Positions 28,456-36,769 of a DNA stretch of 64,000 bases are shown one piece after another. The stretch spans positions 248,001 through 312,000 of the forward strand of contig CAZSIB010000001.1 of assembly GCA_964607245.1 (NCBI GenBank), read 5' to 3'. The notes under the pieces are model-generated. The model did no database searches, was not told where the DNA came from, and worked only from the letters and a program-made list of their open reading frames with translations. The stretch comes from CAZLPZ01 sp964607245. Its GTDB lineage: Bacteria > Pseudomonadota > Alphaproteobacteria > Micavibrionales > Micavibrionaceae. The position numbers and the translations under genes were made by a program. Numbering within the stretch: the first letter of the stretch is position 1; each line of letters begins with the position of its first letter.

Positions 28456-29108
28456 AAAAACACCCTGCTTTTGATATTGCGGAACAAATTTATCCGGGCT
28501 TTGCCTTTCGGAACGGGGCGGGGGTCAACGACATTTTGTCCCGTTATCCCGAAACGCAGAAACGATCGGCGATTATGCCGTTACTCGATCTGGCCCAGCG
28601 GCAAGTGGCCGAGGATGGCGCGCGGGCCAGTGTGCCCTATGGCGGGTGGATTCCGCGCGCGGCACTGGATCATATCGCCCAGATTGTGGGGCAACCGCCC
28701 GTGCGCGTGTATGAAGTGGCGTCGTTTTATACCATGTATAATCTGGCCCCGGTTGGGAAATATCTGGTTCAACTGTGCACGACCACGCCGTGCTGGCTCT
28801 GTAACGCCGGCGGTATTTTAAAGGCGTGCGAAGATCATTTGGGTATTCACATCGGCGATACGACCGATGACGGGGTGTTTACCTTGGCCGAGGTGGAATG
28901 CCTGGGCGCGTGCGTGAACGCCCCGATGGTGCAAATTAACGATGATTATTACGAGGATTTGACGCCAGAAAATATTGTCGTCTTGCTTGACGACCTGCGT
29001 GCCGGGCGTGCCCCGTCGGTCGGGTCGCAAAAGGGTCGCAAAGGATCGATGGCGATCACGGGGCCCACGACGCTTGAGGACCGCGCGAAAAAACTGGGCG
29101 TGGGGTAG
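28452..29108 (+). CDS. nuoE: NADH-quinone oxidoreductase subunit E
   Basis: 24-kDa type subunit with a thioredoxin-like [2Fe-2S] domain. 218 residues. Ligands Cys109 and Cys114 (CTTTPC) and Cys150 and Cys154 (CLGAC) are in place. The segment VYEVASFYTMYN is typical. It starts inside the stop of the solute-binding gene. The operon ends here: nuoF and later subunits do not follow, and the next genes run on the other strand. Confidence 0.97.
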   Translation: MKKHPAFDIAEQIYPGFAFRNGAGVNDILSRYPETQKRSAIMPLLDLAQRQVAEDGARASVPYGGWIPRAALDHIAQIVGQPPVRVYEVASFYTMYNLAPVGKYLVQLCTTTPCWLCNAGGILKACEDHLGIHIGDTTDDGVFTLAEVECLGACVNAPMVQINDDYYEDLTPENIVVLLDDLRAGRAPSVGSQKGRKGSMAITGPTTLEDRAKKLGVG

Positions 29109-29113
29109 TGGCC

Positions 29114-29596
29114 TTACGCCGCGCGGGGGAACATAGCGAGCATATGGCGCAGACCCGTGGGCCCTTGTTTCTTGATGAAATTTTTAAGCGGCAAAAAGAT
29201 ATTCTCCGGCAATTCATCCGAATAGACCCATCTGAGTTCATCACACTTCTCGGGTTCCATGTTCTTGACACTGCTCGTGTCATTCACCCGCACGGCAAAA
29301 ACGAGCGTGACATAGTGTTCATTTGTTGATGTGAAATTATCGCTTGTGAAATCAAGCAGCGTTGGCGCGTGAATATCAATCCCCACTTCTTCCTTGGTTT
29401 CGCGTATCGCTGCTTGGACCGGATCTTCTCCAAAATCGACATGCCCGCCGGGGGGGGCCCAAGTGTCGTTTCCGTGGGCAGATATCCGGTGGCGAAGTAA
29501 AAATTGACCGGTCGGAGAAATTAAAAGAATACCAACCCCAACTTTTGTTTTTTGGGTCGACTCTCCGCTCGTATTCGCAGCTTTTATTTTGATCAT
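29114..29596 (-). CDS. Nudix hydrolase
   Basis: 160 residues. The Nudix box runs from Gly51 to about residue 73: GHVDFGED, then REtKEEVGI, with all glutamates present. The loop NDTWAPPGGH before it is common in nucleotide-sanitising MutT/NUDT15-like enzymes, but the substrate cannot be told from sequence. It ends 5 bases from the nuoE stop (tail to tail). Its ATG overlaps the end of the symporter gene by 4 bases, so the two form an operon. Confidence 0.88.
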   Translation of the reverse strand: MIKIKAANTSGESTQKTKVGVGILLISPTGQFLLRHRISAHGNDTWAPPGGHVDFGEDPVQAAIRETKEEVGIDIHAPTLLDFTSDNFTSTNEHYVTLVFAVRVNDTSSVKNMEPEKCDELRWVYSDELPENIFLPLKNFIKKQGPTGLRHMLAMFPRAA

Positions 29597-31137
29597 GGTG
29601 CGCGGTCCTCAAGATGGGGGTGTGAGACGGGGTCTGAGTTGTGTCCATGCCCGTGATGATGTTCGTGCGGATGGAGGAGATCCAGATGACGGTGATCTTG
29701 CTTGCCCAAATACCCGCCGATCAGCATGCCGATAATCGCCATGCCCAGACCCGCAAGTTGGGGCGGAACCACCAAATCGGCCGATCCATCGGGCAAATCA
29801 AACGCGTAACTTTCAAGAACGATCCAGGTCGACACCCCCATCAGGATTGAGAGGGTCCCGCCCATCACATTGGACCGTTTCCAGTACACCCCAAAGGCAA
29901 GGGGCACAAACGCGCCGCACAGTGTGACCATATAGGCGTTTTCAACCATTTGAAAAATGGTGAGCCCCTGCATGTGGCTGAAATACGCATAAATTGTGAC
30001 TGCAACAGTGAAGAACAACACCGTGCCGCGCAAAAGGAGCAGCAAGTGCTTGTCATCCATTTGCGGCATCATGGGCTTCAAAATGTTTTCAGCGAGCAGC
30101 GCAGAAGGAGCGAGCAGAGTCCCCGACGCCGTCGACATGATCGCCGAGAGGAGCGCGCCAAAGAACATGACTTGGGCAAAGATTGGCATATGAATCAGAA
30201 TAAATTCCGGCAGGATCAGTTGCGTGTCGCCTTCGGGCGTCATGTGTCGTTCGACAAGCGACGGGTCCAGAATAGTCGCGGCATAGGCGATGAAGAGGGG
30301 GATAAACGCGAACAAGAAATACAGAGACCCGCCCAAAATGGCACCGCGCCGGGCTATCACCGCATTTTTTGCGGACATCACGCGTTGGAAAACGTCTTGT
30401 TGCGGGATGGACCCAAGCGCCATGGTCAGGAATGCGGCGGCAAAGGCCAGAATACTGGTCGCGTTTGCATCGGGCCAGAAATCAAATTTCTGGGCGGCGA
30501 CCGCGTGATCAATCACGGCCCCCGCGCCGCCCTCGACCATGCCCGAGATCATGTAACACACAATCAACATCCCGACGGAGATCACAACCATTTGAACGAA
30601 ATCGGTAAGTGCGACCGACCACATCCCCCCAAAAATCGTATAGAACAGAACAATCGCAACGCCGATGAACATCCCGAACTCGCGGCTGATCCCGCCATCC
30701 GAGAGGACGTTAAACACCAGGCCCAGCGCCGCAATTTGGGCCGACACCCATCCCAGATACGAAATACAGATCGCAATGGAAATCAGTACCTCGACCGTGC
30801 GGCCATATTTACGGCGGTAGAAATCCCCAATCGTCAAAAGGTTCATGTTGTACAGTTTGGACGCAAAGAAGATCCCGACAAAAATCAAACAGGCCGACGC
30901 GCCAAAGGGATCGGCGACAATGCCCGTTAAGCCTTCATCGAGAAATGTGGCGGGAATGCCCAAGACCGTTTCCGACCCAAACCATGTCGCGAAAACGGTG
31001 GCCGTCACAATATAGACAGGCAGCGATCGGCCCGCGACCACGTAATCTTTGGATCCATGGACCCGCAGGGCGGCATAAAGACCAATCGCGACCGACGCCG
31101 CCAGATACAAAAGAACGAAAAGTGTTAACGTACTCAA
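29593..31137 (-). CDS. Sodium:solute symporter family protein with His-rich tail
   Basis: 514 residues with about 13 membrane helices (SSS family, as PutP or ActP). YVVAGRSLP in the first loop and the conserved segment ATWFGSETVLG are visible. The C-terminus after the last helix (about 480-514) contains more than ten histidines (HPHEHHHGHGH), a possible metal-binding tail not typical of the family. The transported solute is uncertain; proline, acetate and pantothenate transporters share this fold. It precedes the Nudix gene in the same operon. Confidence 0.88.
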   Translation of the reverse strand: MSTLTLFVLLYLAASVAIGLYAALRVHGSKDYVVAGRSLPVYIVTATVFATWFGSETVLGIPATFLDEGLTGIVADPFGASACLIFVGIFFASKLYNMNLLTIGDFYRRKYGRTVEVLISIAICISYLGWVSAQIAALGLVFNVLSDGGISREFGMFIGVAIVLFYTIFGGMWSVALTDFVQMVVISVGMLIVCYMISGMVEGGAGAVIDHAVAAQKFDFWPDANATSILAFAAAFLTMALGSIPQQDVFQRVMSAKNAVIARRGAILGGSLYFLFAFIPLFIAYAATILDPSLVERHMTPEGDTQLILPEFILIHMPIFAQVMFFGALLSAIMSTASGTLLAPSALLAENILKPMMPQMDDKHLLLLLRGTVLFFTVAVTIYAYFSHMQGLTIFQMVENAYMVTLCGAFVPLAFGVYWKRSNVMGGTLSILMGVSTWIVLESYAFDLPDGSADLVVPPQLAGLGMAIIGMLIGGYLGKQDHRHLDLLHPHEHHHGHGHNSDPVSHPHLEDRAP

Positions 31138-31260
31138 AATCGGCGACTCCCCCGTGGATATGGCATCAATATAAGGTTAGCATCAGCGTAATCGTTCCGT
31201 CCGTCAAGAGGGATAGTATTGTAGTCCTATAAAAATCATGGGGCTGGCCGTTCTGTTTTC

Positions 31261-31289
31261 TTTATTCTCATAATTTTAGTGGCTATAAG
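31261..31289 (+). promoter_or_regulatory. Promoter candidate for the gene at 31323
   Basis: TTTATT at 31261-31266, a 17-base spacer, then TATAAG at 31284-31289. The -10 is good and the -35 weak. Confidence 0.3.
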
Positions 31290-31322
31290 AGAACACCCTC
31301 ACACAGGAACAAGGAGATGAAC

Positions 31323-31793
31323 ATGGTAGATCAATGGAAAAAGATAAATGAAAAACGCCGTCGGGCGCGGATACAACCAAAGCTCCCCGAGGGGATGAAC
31401 CGTCAATATCGCGTGTCAAGCGGCACGATTACGTTATCGAAGGCTTTTGCGCAAGAGCATGGGGATCGGATGGTCGCTGATGCGTTGGCGTTGATGAGCT
31501 TGAATACCCCGAAAGGGACGGTTGTTAGCATTGTTAAAGAAAATCCGTATCCGGCCCTTTTGGGAGCATTGCCAGAGGTATACCTTCGACGGGGAAAGCA
31601 GCAGATTCGGAGTTTACGCGGACAGATCAATTATTGTTTTGGCCTTGACCATTATGATTCCTCGCCAATTGATTATGTTTTTAACCGTGCTGTTGGAGGG
31701 CCGATCAGACGTTTCCAAGGCCCAGGGTTTCATGACATATATAAACGTGTCCTCGCCGCGCAACAGCAGCGGGCTTCTGGCCCAAGACTATAG
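31323..31793 (+). CDS. Unknown basic protein upstream of fliI
   Basis: 156 residues, basic, without signal peptide or membrane segment. The start at 31323 is chosen because AAGGAG ends 6 bases upstream; an ATG at 31317 is too close to it. The N-terminus (KKINEKRRRARIQ) is strongly positive. No family is recognised. It is followed by a clear terminator, so it is a single-gene unit and not part of the fliI operon. Confidence 0.6.
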   Translation: MVDQWKKINEKRRRARIQPKLPEGMNRQYRVSSGTITLSKAFAQEHGDRMVADALALMSLNTPKGTVVSIVKENPYPALLGALPEVYLRRGKQQIRSLRGQINYCFGLDHYDSSPIDYVFNRAVGGPIRRFQGPGFHDIYKRVLAAQQQRASGPRL

Positions 31794-31835
31794 AATAGCC
31801 TTTGTTAAGCTAGGCGATTTAGTGTTTTGATAAGC

Positions 31836-31867
31836 AAAGGGGCATTATTTTATGCCCCTTTCTTTTT
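31836..31867 (+). terminator. Intrinsic terminator
   Basis: AAAGGGGCAT / ATGCCCCTTT stem of 10 bp with a 6-base loop, followed by a T-rich tract. It ends the unit at 31323. Confidence 0.9.
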
Positions 31868-31909
31868 ATCCCCCACGACATGGCGCGTGATCTTTGCTAA
31901 ACTTGGCGC

Positions 31910-33340
31910 ATGGATCACCTTGCGGATCAGGCACGTTCGGCGATTGCGCCCATTCCCGACCATATTATGTATGGCCGGGTGACGAAAATTTTGGGGCTTT
32001 TGATTGAAATTGCCGGATTCCCCAATAACTTGACGATTGGTTCCGTCGTGCGCGTGGAAACGGGCGCCCATGATTCCGACGCCATTTCCTGCGAAGTCGT
32101 GGGATTTCGGGATGAACGCGCGTTGCTGTTGCCCTTTGGCCCGCTTGAGGGAATTGGGCTTGGGGCCCGCGCGATTATTGTCGGCACGCGTCCCGCGATT
32201 TATCCGTCTGAGGCGTGGTTGGGCCGTGTGATCAACGGCCTGGCCGAACCGATTGACGGCCGCGGGGCCTTGTCCCCCGGGCCACGCGCGATGGCATTAC
32301 GTCATCCGGCGCCGCCCGCCCATGCGCGGCAACGTATTGGTGAAAAGTTGGACCTCGGCGTCCGCGTGATGAATACGTTTTTGGCAACCTGCCAGGGGCA
32401 GCGCATGGGAATTTTTGCGGGATCTGGCGTGGGAAAGTCCGTTCTTTTATCCATGATGGCGAAATATACGGCGGCGGATGTCGCGGTCATTGGCCTGATT
32501 GGTGAACGGGGGCGCGAGGTTCAAGAATTTCTTGAGGATGAGTTGGGCCCCGATGGCTTGAAACGATCGGTCGTGATTGTGGCGACAGGGGATGAACCGG
32601 CGCTCAAACGCCGCCAGGCGGCGTATGTCACCTTGGCGGTTGCCGAATATTTCCGGGCGCAAGGAAAACAGGTGTTGTGCCTCATGGATTCCGTCACACG
32701 ATTTGCCATGGCGCAACGCGAAATTGGTCTTTCGACGGGGGAACCGCCCACATCCAAGGGCTATCCGCCGACAACATTTGGTGAACTTTCACGCCTGCTG
32801 GAACGCGCGGGGCCGGGCCTGGCGGGAGAGGGGGCAATGACCGGATTGTTCAGTGTGCTGGTCGAAGGGGATGACCCCAACGAACCGATCAGCGACGCGG
32901 TGCGTGGGATTCTGGACGGGCATATCGTCATGGAACGCGCAATCGCGGACCGTGGGCGTTATCCGGCGATCAATGTTTTAAAATCCGTCTCGCGGTCCTT
33001 GCCCGCCGCTTTTGACGACGAACAAAACGCGATTATTCGCAAGGCGAAACAAGTCGTCTCGGCCTATGAGGATATGGCGGAACTGATCCGTTTGGGGGCC
33101 TACCGCAAGGGGTCGGACGCGAAAGTAGACGAAGCGATCCGGCTTTATCCGGATTTGGAGGCATTTTTGACCCAAAACAAGGGCGAGCATAACACAATTG
33201 ACGAAAGCTTTACGCGCCTGGCTGGGATTTTGGGGCTACCGTATCGCGGGGCAGGGGCCGCCATGGTCGGAGGTGACGCCGATAAAAAATTAGAACCCGC
33301 CCCGATCCGCCGCGTGATGAAAGGCGAGGGGAAGAAGTAA
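31910..33340 (+). CDS. fliI: Flagellar export ATPase FliI
   Basis: ATPase of the flagellar type III export apparatus, related to F1 beta. 476 residues. Walker A is at 170-178 (AGSGVGKSV), the catalytic GERGREV at 198-204, and Walker B in [12 protein letters not shown]. The family pattern [26 protein letters not shown] follows. It is followed by fliJ after 9 bases. No other flagellar genes are in the window. Confidence 0.96.
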   Translation: MDHLADQARSAIAPIPDHIMYGRVTKILGLLIEIAGFPNNLTIGSVVRVETGAHDSDAISCEVVGFRDERALLLPFGPLEGIGLGARAIIVGTRPAIYPSEAWLGRVINGLAEPIDGRGALSPGPRAMALRHPAPPAHARQRIGEKLDLGVRVMNTFLATCQGQRMGIFAGSGVGKSVLLSMMAKYTAADVAVIGLIGERGREVQEFLEDELGPDGLKRSVVIVATGDEPALKRRQAAYVTLAVAEYFRAQGKQVLCLMDSVTRFAMAQREIGLSTGEPPTSKGYPPTTFGELSRLLERAGPGLAGEGAMTGLFSVLVEGDDPNEPISDAVRGILDGHIVMERAIADRGRYPAINVLKSVSRSLPAAFDDEQNAIIRKAKQVVSAYEDMAELIRLGAYRKGSDAKVDEAIRLYPDLEAFLTQNKGEHNTIDESFTRLAGILGLPYRGAGAAMVGGDADKKLEPAPIRRVMKGEGKK

Positions 33341-33349
33341 GAACGCGTC

Positions 33350-33790
33350 ATGGCCCGGCTTGACCCCCTCATTAAAGTTAGGCGACATCTGGTCGAGGAA
33401 AAGCAACGCGTTCTTGCTGATCTCTATCGTCAGCAAGAAGCCTTGCGGGCTCAAAAAGAACAATTGCTGCTGGAACTTGCGCGCGAACAGGCCTTGGTTG
33501 ACGCGGATATGACTAATTTTGAGGCGCGGGCGTGGCTCACCACCTATATCGCTGGGGTACAAAAGAAATCGGATCTGATCGACGCGGCCGTGCAAAAACT
33601 GGAGACACGTATTTTAATTGCCACTGACGATATGCGCACAGCCTTTGCTGAACTCAAGAAAATCGAAATCACCGATCGGGAACGGAAAAAACGCGAAAAA
33701 AAGGCTATTGAGGATAAATCCGTCCAAGAACTGGATGATATCGGGATCGAGGCCTTCGCCCGCCGCCAACAGAGTGAGACAAGAGAATAG
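33350..33790 (+). CDS. fliJ: Flagellar export chaperone FliJ
   Basis: 146 residues, almost wholly helical and charged, with heptad-like spacing as expected for the FliJ coiled coil that binds the FliI ring and FlhA. Sequence alone is weak evidence; the position directly after fliI and the length make the call. A terminator overlaps its stop codon. Confidence 0.85.
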   Translation: MARLDPLIKVRRHLVEEKQRVLADLYRQQEALRAQKEQLLLELAREQALVDADMTNFEARAWLTTYIAGVQKKSDLIDAAVQKLETRILIATDDMRTAFAELKKIEITDRERKKREKKAIEDKSVQELDDIGIEAFARRQQSETRE

Positions 33791-33819
33791 GAAAATTAGG
33801 CTTATTTTCCGTTTTTTTT
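33790..33819 (+). terminator. Intrinsic terminator after fliJ
   Basis: GGAAAAT / ATTTTCC stem with a 7-base loop, then GTTTTTTTT. The stem begins at the last base of the fliJ stop. Confidence 0.8.
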
Positions 33820-33821
33820 AG

Positions 33822-33850
33822 TTGCTTTTATTATGTCCTTGATGTAGGGT
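33822..33850 (+). promoter_or_regulatory. Promoter candidate for the gene at 33887
   Basis: TTGCTT at 33822-33827, a 17-base spacer, then TAGGGT at 33845-33850. The ATG is 36 bases downstream. Confidence 0.45.
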
Positions 33851-33886
33851 ATCGCCTTATACCACGTCCAACAAAGGGAGAACATC

Positions 33887-34951
33887 ATGACGACAGGAAA
33901 TATCGATGAAATTGTAAGATCAGATTTAAATCTTACAGATGCCACACATCCCCGGTTATTGCCAACTCTACGCAATACCGATGTGATTACCGGTCGGCTC
34001 CCAGGTTCCTTTTCGACACATTATAAGCCTGGTATAGATACCGATGGCCGTCATGTTCTCGAATTATATGAGACTGATCCTGGCTTGGTTATGACCCAAC
34101 CGAAAGGCTGGACTGCTTGGTTAAAATCTGACTTTCAGAAATTAGCTAAACCAGATGCCTCGGAAGATCTTCTTGCCAAGGCGCGGCACGATTTTGATGC
34201 CCCAACAAATGATGAATTACGCAACATGCGGACGGTCGGTTGTGGCACAAACGTCTTCTTTGTTTTATCGAATGGTGTTTTTTACGCCTCTGTTGAACGT
34301 ACGGCGCCAAAACAAACGGATTCAGGCGCGCCGAACCCAGGGGCTTATTCGTGTGCAGCAGGCGGATCGACAGGATCGATCGATTTAACGGCACTTCGTG
34401 AAGTAAACGAGGAAATGTTCGTTGTTGCGTCAATCGCAGGTCGTGATACCGCAATTCATATTGTTCCAGAAGACTACCGTGTTGATCCGCGACAGGAAAC
34501 GGCTATTCTCGTTGAACGACGCGAACGTTTCCCTCAAATTCTGGATGCCCATGGCCGCGCCGATATTCGCTTAAAAGATCATTTTGAAACCCGCTCACCG
34601 TGTCTGTCTGTACCAGGTCTGACAGAAAGCGTCGTTGAACGCACCCCCTTTGGCGATAAAATTCTTTCCCCCCGGGTCTTTGGTGATGCCCCAGGCCAGA
34701 TGGATACAAATGTCCATGCCGTGACTTATGTACACCTGCCCTATATCTCATCGGGAAATATTCGGGGTATCTTTGACGGAGAAGAAAACCAAAAGGGCGA
34801 ATTATTAAAACGCAAATGGGCGCTCTATCCTGTTGATGCCTTTTATGACCGGTTTGTACGCAAAGAAATAAACATGTCTCTTGTCCCGGGCCGTGTCGTC
34901 ATGGCGAAAGAGGCCGTTGTCACTTCAATCCATCAGGATCTAGGGATATAA
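33887..34951 (+). CDS. Unknown protein with a degenerate Nudix-like motif
   Basis: 354 residues, soluble. Residues 157-179 (AAGGSTGS, then LREVNEEMFV) follow the order of a Nudix box. Arg171, Glu172, Glu175 and Glu176 fit, but the earlier box glutamate and the late glycine are replaced. The strands before it (FFVLSNGVFYASVERT) also fit a Nudix fold. The 110-residue N-terminus and the long C-terminal half match nothing I recognise. GGGAG lies upstream of the ATG. It is a single gene with its own promoter between fliJ and rpsB. Catalysis is doubtful. Confidence 0.55.
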   Translation: MTTGNIDEIVRSDLNLTDATHPRLLPTLRNTDVITGRLPGSFSTHYKPGIDTDGRHVLELYETDPGLVMTQPKGWTAWLKSDFQKLAKPDASEDLLAKARHDFDAPTNDELRNMRTVGCGTNVFFVLSNGVFYASVERTAPKQTDSGAPNPGAYSCAAGGSTGSIDLTALREVNEEMFVVASIAGRDTAIHIVPEDYRVDPRQETAILVERRERFPQILDAHGRADIRLKDHFETRSPCLSVPGLTESVVERTPFGDKILSPRVFGDAPGQMDTNVHAVTYVHLPYISSGNIRGIFDGEENQKGELLKRKWALYPVDAFYDRFVRKEINMSLVPGRVVMAKEAVVTSIHQDLGI

Positions 34952-34969
34952 ATAGAGACCAATTTCCTC

Positions 34970-34998
34970 TTGATTTCCGGCAAAATATCCCCTATAAC
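34970..34998 (+). promoter_or_regulatory. Promoter of rpsB
   Basis: TTGATT at 34970-34975, a 17-base spacer, then TATAAC at 34993-34998. It is the best sigma-70-type match in the window. It implies a leader of about 130 bases before rpsB, room for autogenous control by S2. Confidence 0.65.
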
Positions 34999-35138
34999 CG
35001 CCCCCATCACACAGGTAGGGGTGGGTCGACAAGCCGAAATGGTTTCGGCGGACCACTTTCCGGTGCAGAATCAAGAAGTTAGATTGGTTTTGCGATCAAC
35101 GCCCGTACCGAGGACAAACTGGAAAAGGATGAACAACG

Positions 35139-35945
35139 ATGGCACAGCCAGACGTTTCTATGAAACAACTTCTCGAAGCCGGGGTCCATTTCGGCCACAA
35201 TACCCGCCGTTGGAACCCAAAAATGCGCGAATATATCTTTGGTGTGCGCAATAACGTGCACATTATCGATTTGCAACAAACCGTTCCCTTGATGAACGCC
35301 GCCATGAAGGCGCTGCACGATATCGCTGCCGGCGGGGGCCGTATTCTGTTTGTGGGGACCAAGCGTCAGGCTGCGGATAAAATCGCCGAAGCCGCCAAGC
35401 GCTGCGGTCAATATTACGTAAATCATCGCTGGCTCGGCGGGATGCTCACCAACTGGAAGACCATTACCGGGTCGATCAACCGTCTGCGCGAAGTCACGGA
35501 AATTCTGGCACACCCCGAATCCTCGGGCCGGACGAAAAAAGAACTCCTTTTGATGGCCCGCGAACAAGAGAAATTAGAGGCGGCAATTGGCGGGATCAAA
35601 GATATGGGCGGTCAACCTGATGCCCTGTTTATCATTGACACCGTGAAAGAAGATATTGCGATCCTCGAGGCCCGTAAACTGGGCATCCCCGTGATCGGTA
35701 TTGTGGATTCAAACGCGGATCCCGAATTTATCGATTTCCCGATCCCCGGTAACGACGATTCGCAACGCGCGATTGACCTGTATTGCGACATGGCCGCACG
35801 ATCGGTCCTGGCGGGTCTTCAGGCCGAAGTTTCGGGCAAGGGCAAAGATGCCAAGCCGCAAATGGCAGATCTGGCCGCCCCCGCGGCGACAGCCGCAAAT
35901 GAAGCTGCCGATGCCGCTGCCGTCAAAGCCGCCGCGAGTGCGTAA
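35139..35945 (+). CDS. rpsB: 30S ribosomal protein S2
   Basis: 268 residues. Family motifs: [48 protein letters not shown], and [13 protein letters not shown]. The last 30 residues are an Ala-rich tail of a kind found in many alphaproteobacteria. It is normally followed directly by tsf; here a repeat element and four micro-ORFs come between. Confidence 0.98.
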   Translation: MAQPDVSMKQLLEAGVHFGHNTRRWNPKMREYIFGVRNNVHIIDLQQTVPLMNAAMKALHDIAAGGGRILFVGTKRQAADKIAEAAKRCGQYYVNHRWLGGMLTNWKTITGSINRLREVTEILAHPESSGRTKKELLLMAREQEKLEAAIGGIKDMGGQPDALFIIDTVKEDIAILEARKLGIPVIGIVDSNADPEFIDFPIPGNDDSQRAIDLYCDMAARSVLAGLQAEVSGKGKDAKPQMADLAAPAATAANEAADAAAVKAAASA

Positions 35946-35960
35946 TTTTTTTTATGAACT

Positions 35961-36045
35961 GTCACTCCCGCGTGAGGCGGGAGTCCAGCGCCATAAAAGC
36001 ACGCGAGGAAAAACTTAAATCCGGATCCCCGCCTGCGCGGGGATG
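35961..36045. repeat. REP-like palindromic pair after rpsB
   Basis: Two hairpins: ACTCCCGC / GCGGGAGT (35964-35984) and ATCCCCGC / GCGGGGAT (36025-36044), the second in opposite sequence sense. This is the common form of paired intergenic REP-like repeats (GTCA-CTCCCGC ... GGATCCCCGC). A half-unit occurs at 27514-27533. Confidence 0.75.
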
Positions 36046-36071
36046 AAAAATTAAAAATAGGAGAGGAAGAA

Positions 36072-36266
36072 ATGAAAGAACAAACAAAAACGCGTTTAGC
36101 AAATGCCTTTGGCTCTGTGGCTCTCATGGTGACAGGATTCGCGGCCATGGCGCTTAGTGACCTGATGCTGAACTGGGACCACTACGCTTTACGTGTCAAG
36201 TTAGATAAAGAACGTCAGGCCGCAGTATCGCCGGCAGCATCCGCTCCTGCTCTAACGAAAAGATAA
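36072..36266 (+). CDS. Micro-ORF 1 between rpsB and tsf (membrane peptide)
   Basis: 64 residues with one hydrophobic helix (about 12-31) and an Ala/Pro tail ending APALTKR. GAGAGGAAG is a strong ribosome binding site directly upstream. The upstream block ATAGGAGAGGAAGA is repeated in front of micro-ORF 3. No family is recognised. Confidence 0.55.
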   Translation: MKEQTKTRLANAFGSVALMVTGFAAMALSDLMLNWDHYALRVKLDKERQAAVSPAASAPALTKR

Positions 36267-36278
36267 GGAGAACAGGAA

Positions 36279-36410
36279 ATGAAATGTAGATCTTTGTTTG
36301 CTTTAGCTGCTGTGGCAGCGTTTATCGGCGCCTGTGCAGCAAATGCAAAAGATGCTTCATCAGAAAATCATGTCACGAACAGGCCAAAGCCAGAATTAAA
36401 TAAAAAATAG
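36279..36410 (+). CDS. Micro-ORF 2, small predicted lipoprotein
   Basis: 43 residues: a signal helix (MKCRSLFALAAVAAFIGAC) with a lipobox-like IGAC, so Cys19 could be lipidated, and a short polar tail ending PKPELNKK. AAGGAG and CAGGAA precede the ATG. It begins 12 bases after micro-ORF 1. No family is recognised. Confidence 0.5.
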   Translation: MKCRSLFALAAVAAFIGACAANAKDASSENHVTNRPKPELNKK

Positions 36411-36419
36411 GAGAGGAAG

Positions 36420-36554
36420 ATGAACAAATCATTATTACTTGCTTGTTTTCTTGCTGCGGTTGCCTTGGCTGCGCGCGGCCCACAAGATAAGAAAGCCTCG
36501 CCGTCACAGCCCACATCTGGTCAGGCCCTCGCGCCCGCACCAACAACGAAATAA
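36420..36554 (+). CDS. Micro-ORF 3, secreted peptide with broken lipobox
   Basis: 44 residues: MNKSLLLACFLAAVALAARG, then a Pro/Ser/Thr/Lys tail ending PAPTTK. The site VALAARG would be a textbook lipobox if the Arg (codon CGC) were Cys (TGC), a single base transition. GAGAGGAAG precedes the ATG directly. No family is recognised; it resembles entericidin-like peptides only in general form. Confidence 0.5.
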   Translation: MNKSLLLACFLAAVALAARGPQDKKASPSQPTSGQALAPAPTTK

Positions 36555-36565
36555 GGAGTTTTGAC

Positions 36566-36754
36566 ATGAAACCCCCTCGTTTACTAACCGATGCTGCCAA
36601 GCGGTCCTTGCAAAATCCGGATCGATTCATGCGAAACGTTTTTCGAACTGCCGCCCTTACATCGGCTTTAGCTATTGCAGCCCCCGCGATTATAGTCATT
36701 CATGATGCCATGACTACAGCTACGAAAACACAAACACCACAACCCACTCGATAA
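36566..36754 (+). CDS. Micro-ORF 4 between rpsB and tsf (membrane peptide)
   Basis: 62 residues with a basic N-terminus, one hydrophobic helix (about 29-46) and a Thr/Pro tail ending TPQPTR. AAGGAG lies 8 bases upstream. It ends 9 bases before tsf. No family is recognised. Confidence 0.5.
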   Translation: MKPPRLLTDAAKRSLQNPDRFMRNVFRTAALTSALAIAAPAIIVIHDAMTTATKTQTPQPTR

Positions 36755-36769
36755 AAGGAACTGATGACC

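Noticed and set aside
29950..30930. Long plus-strand open frame of 326 codons
   Set aside because: It is antisense to the symporter gene, which has full family features; the translation is charged and low in complexity, as expected for a shadow frame.
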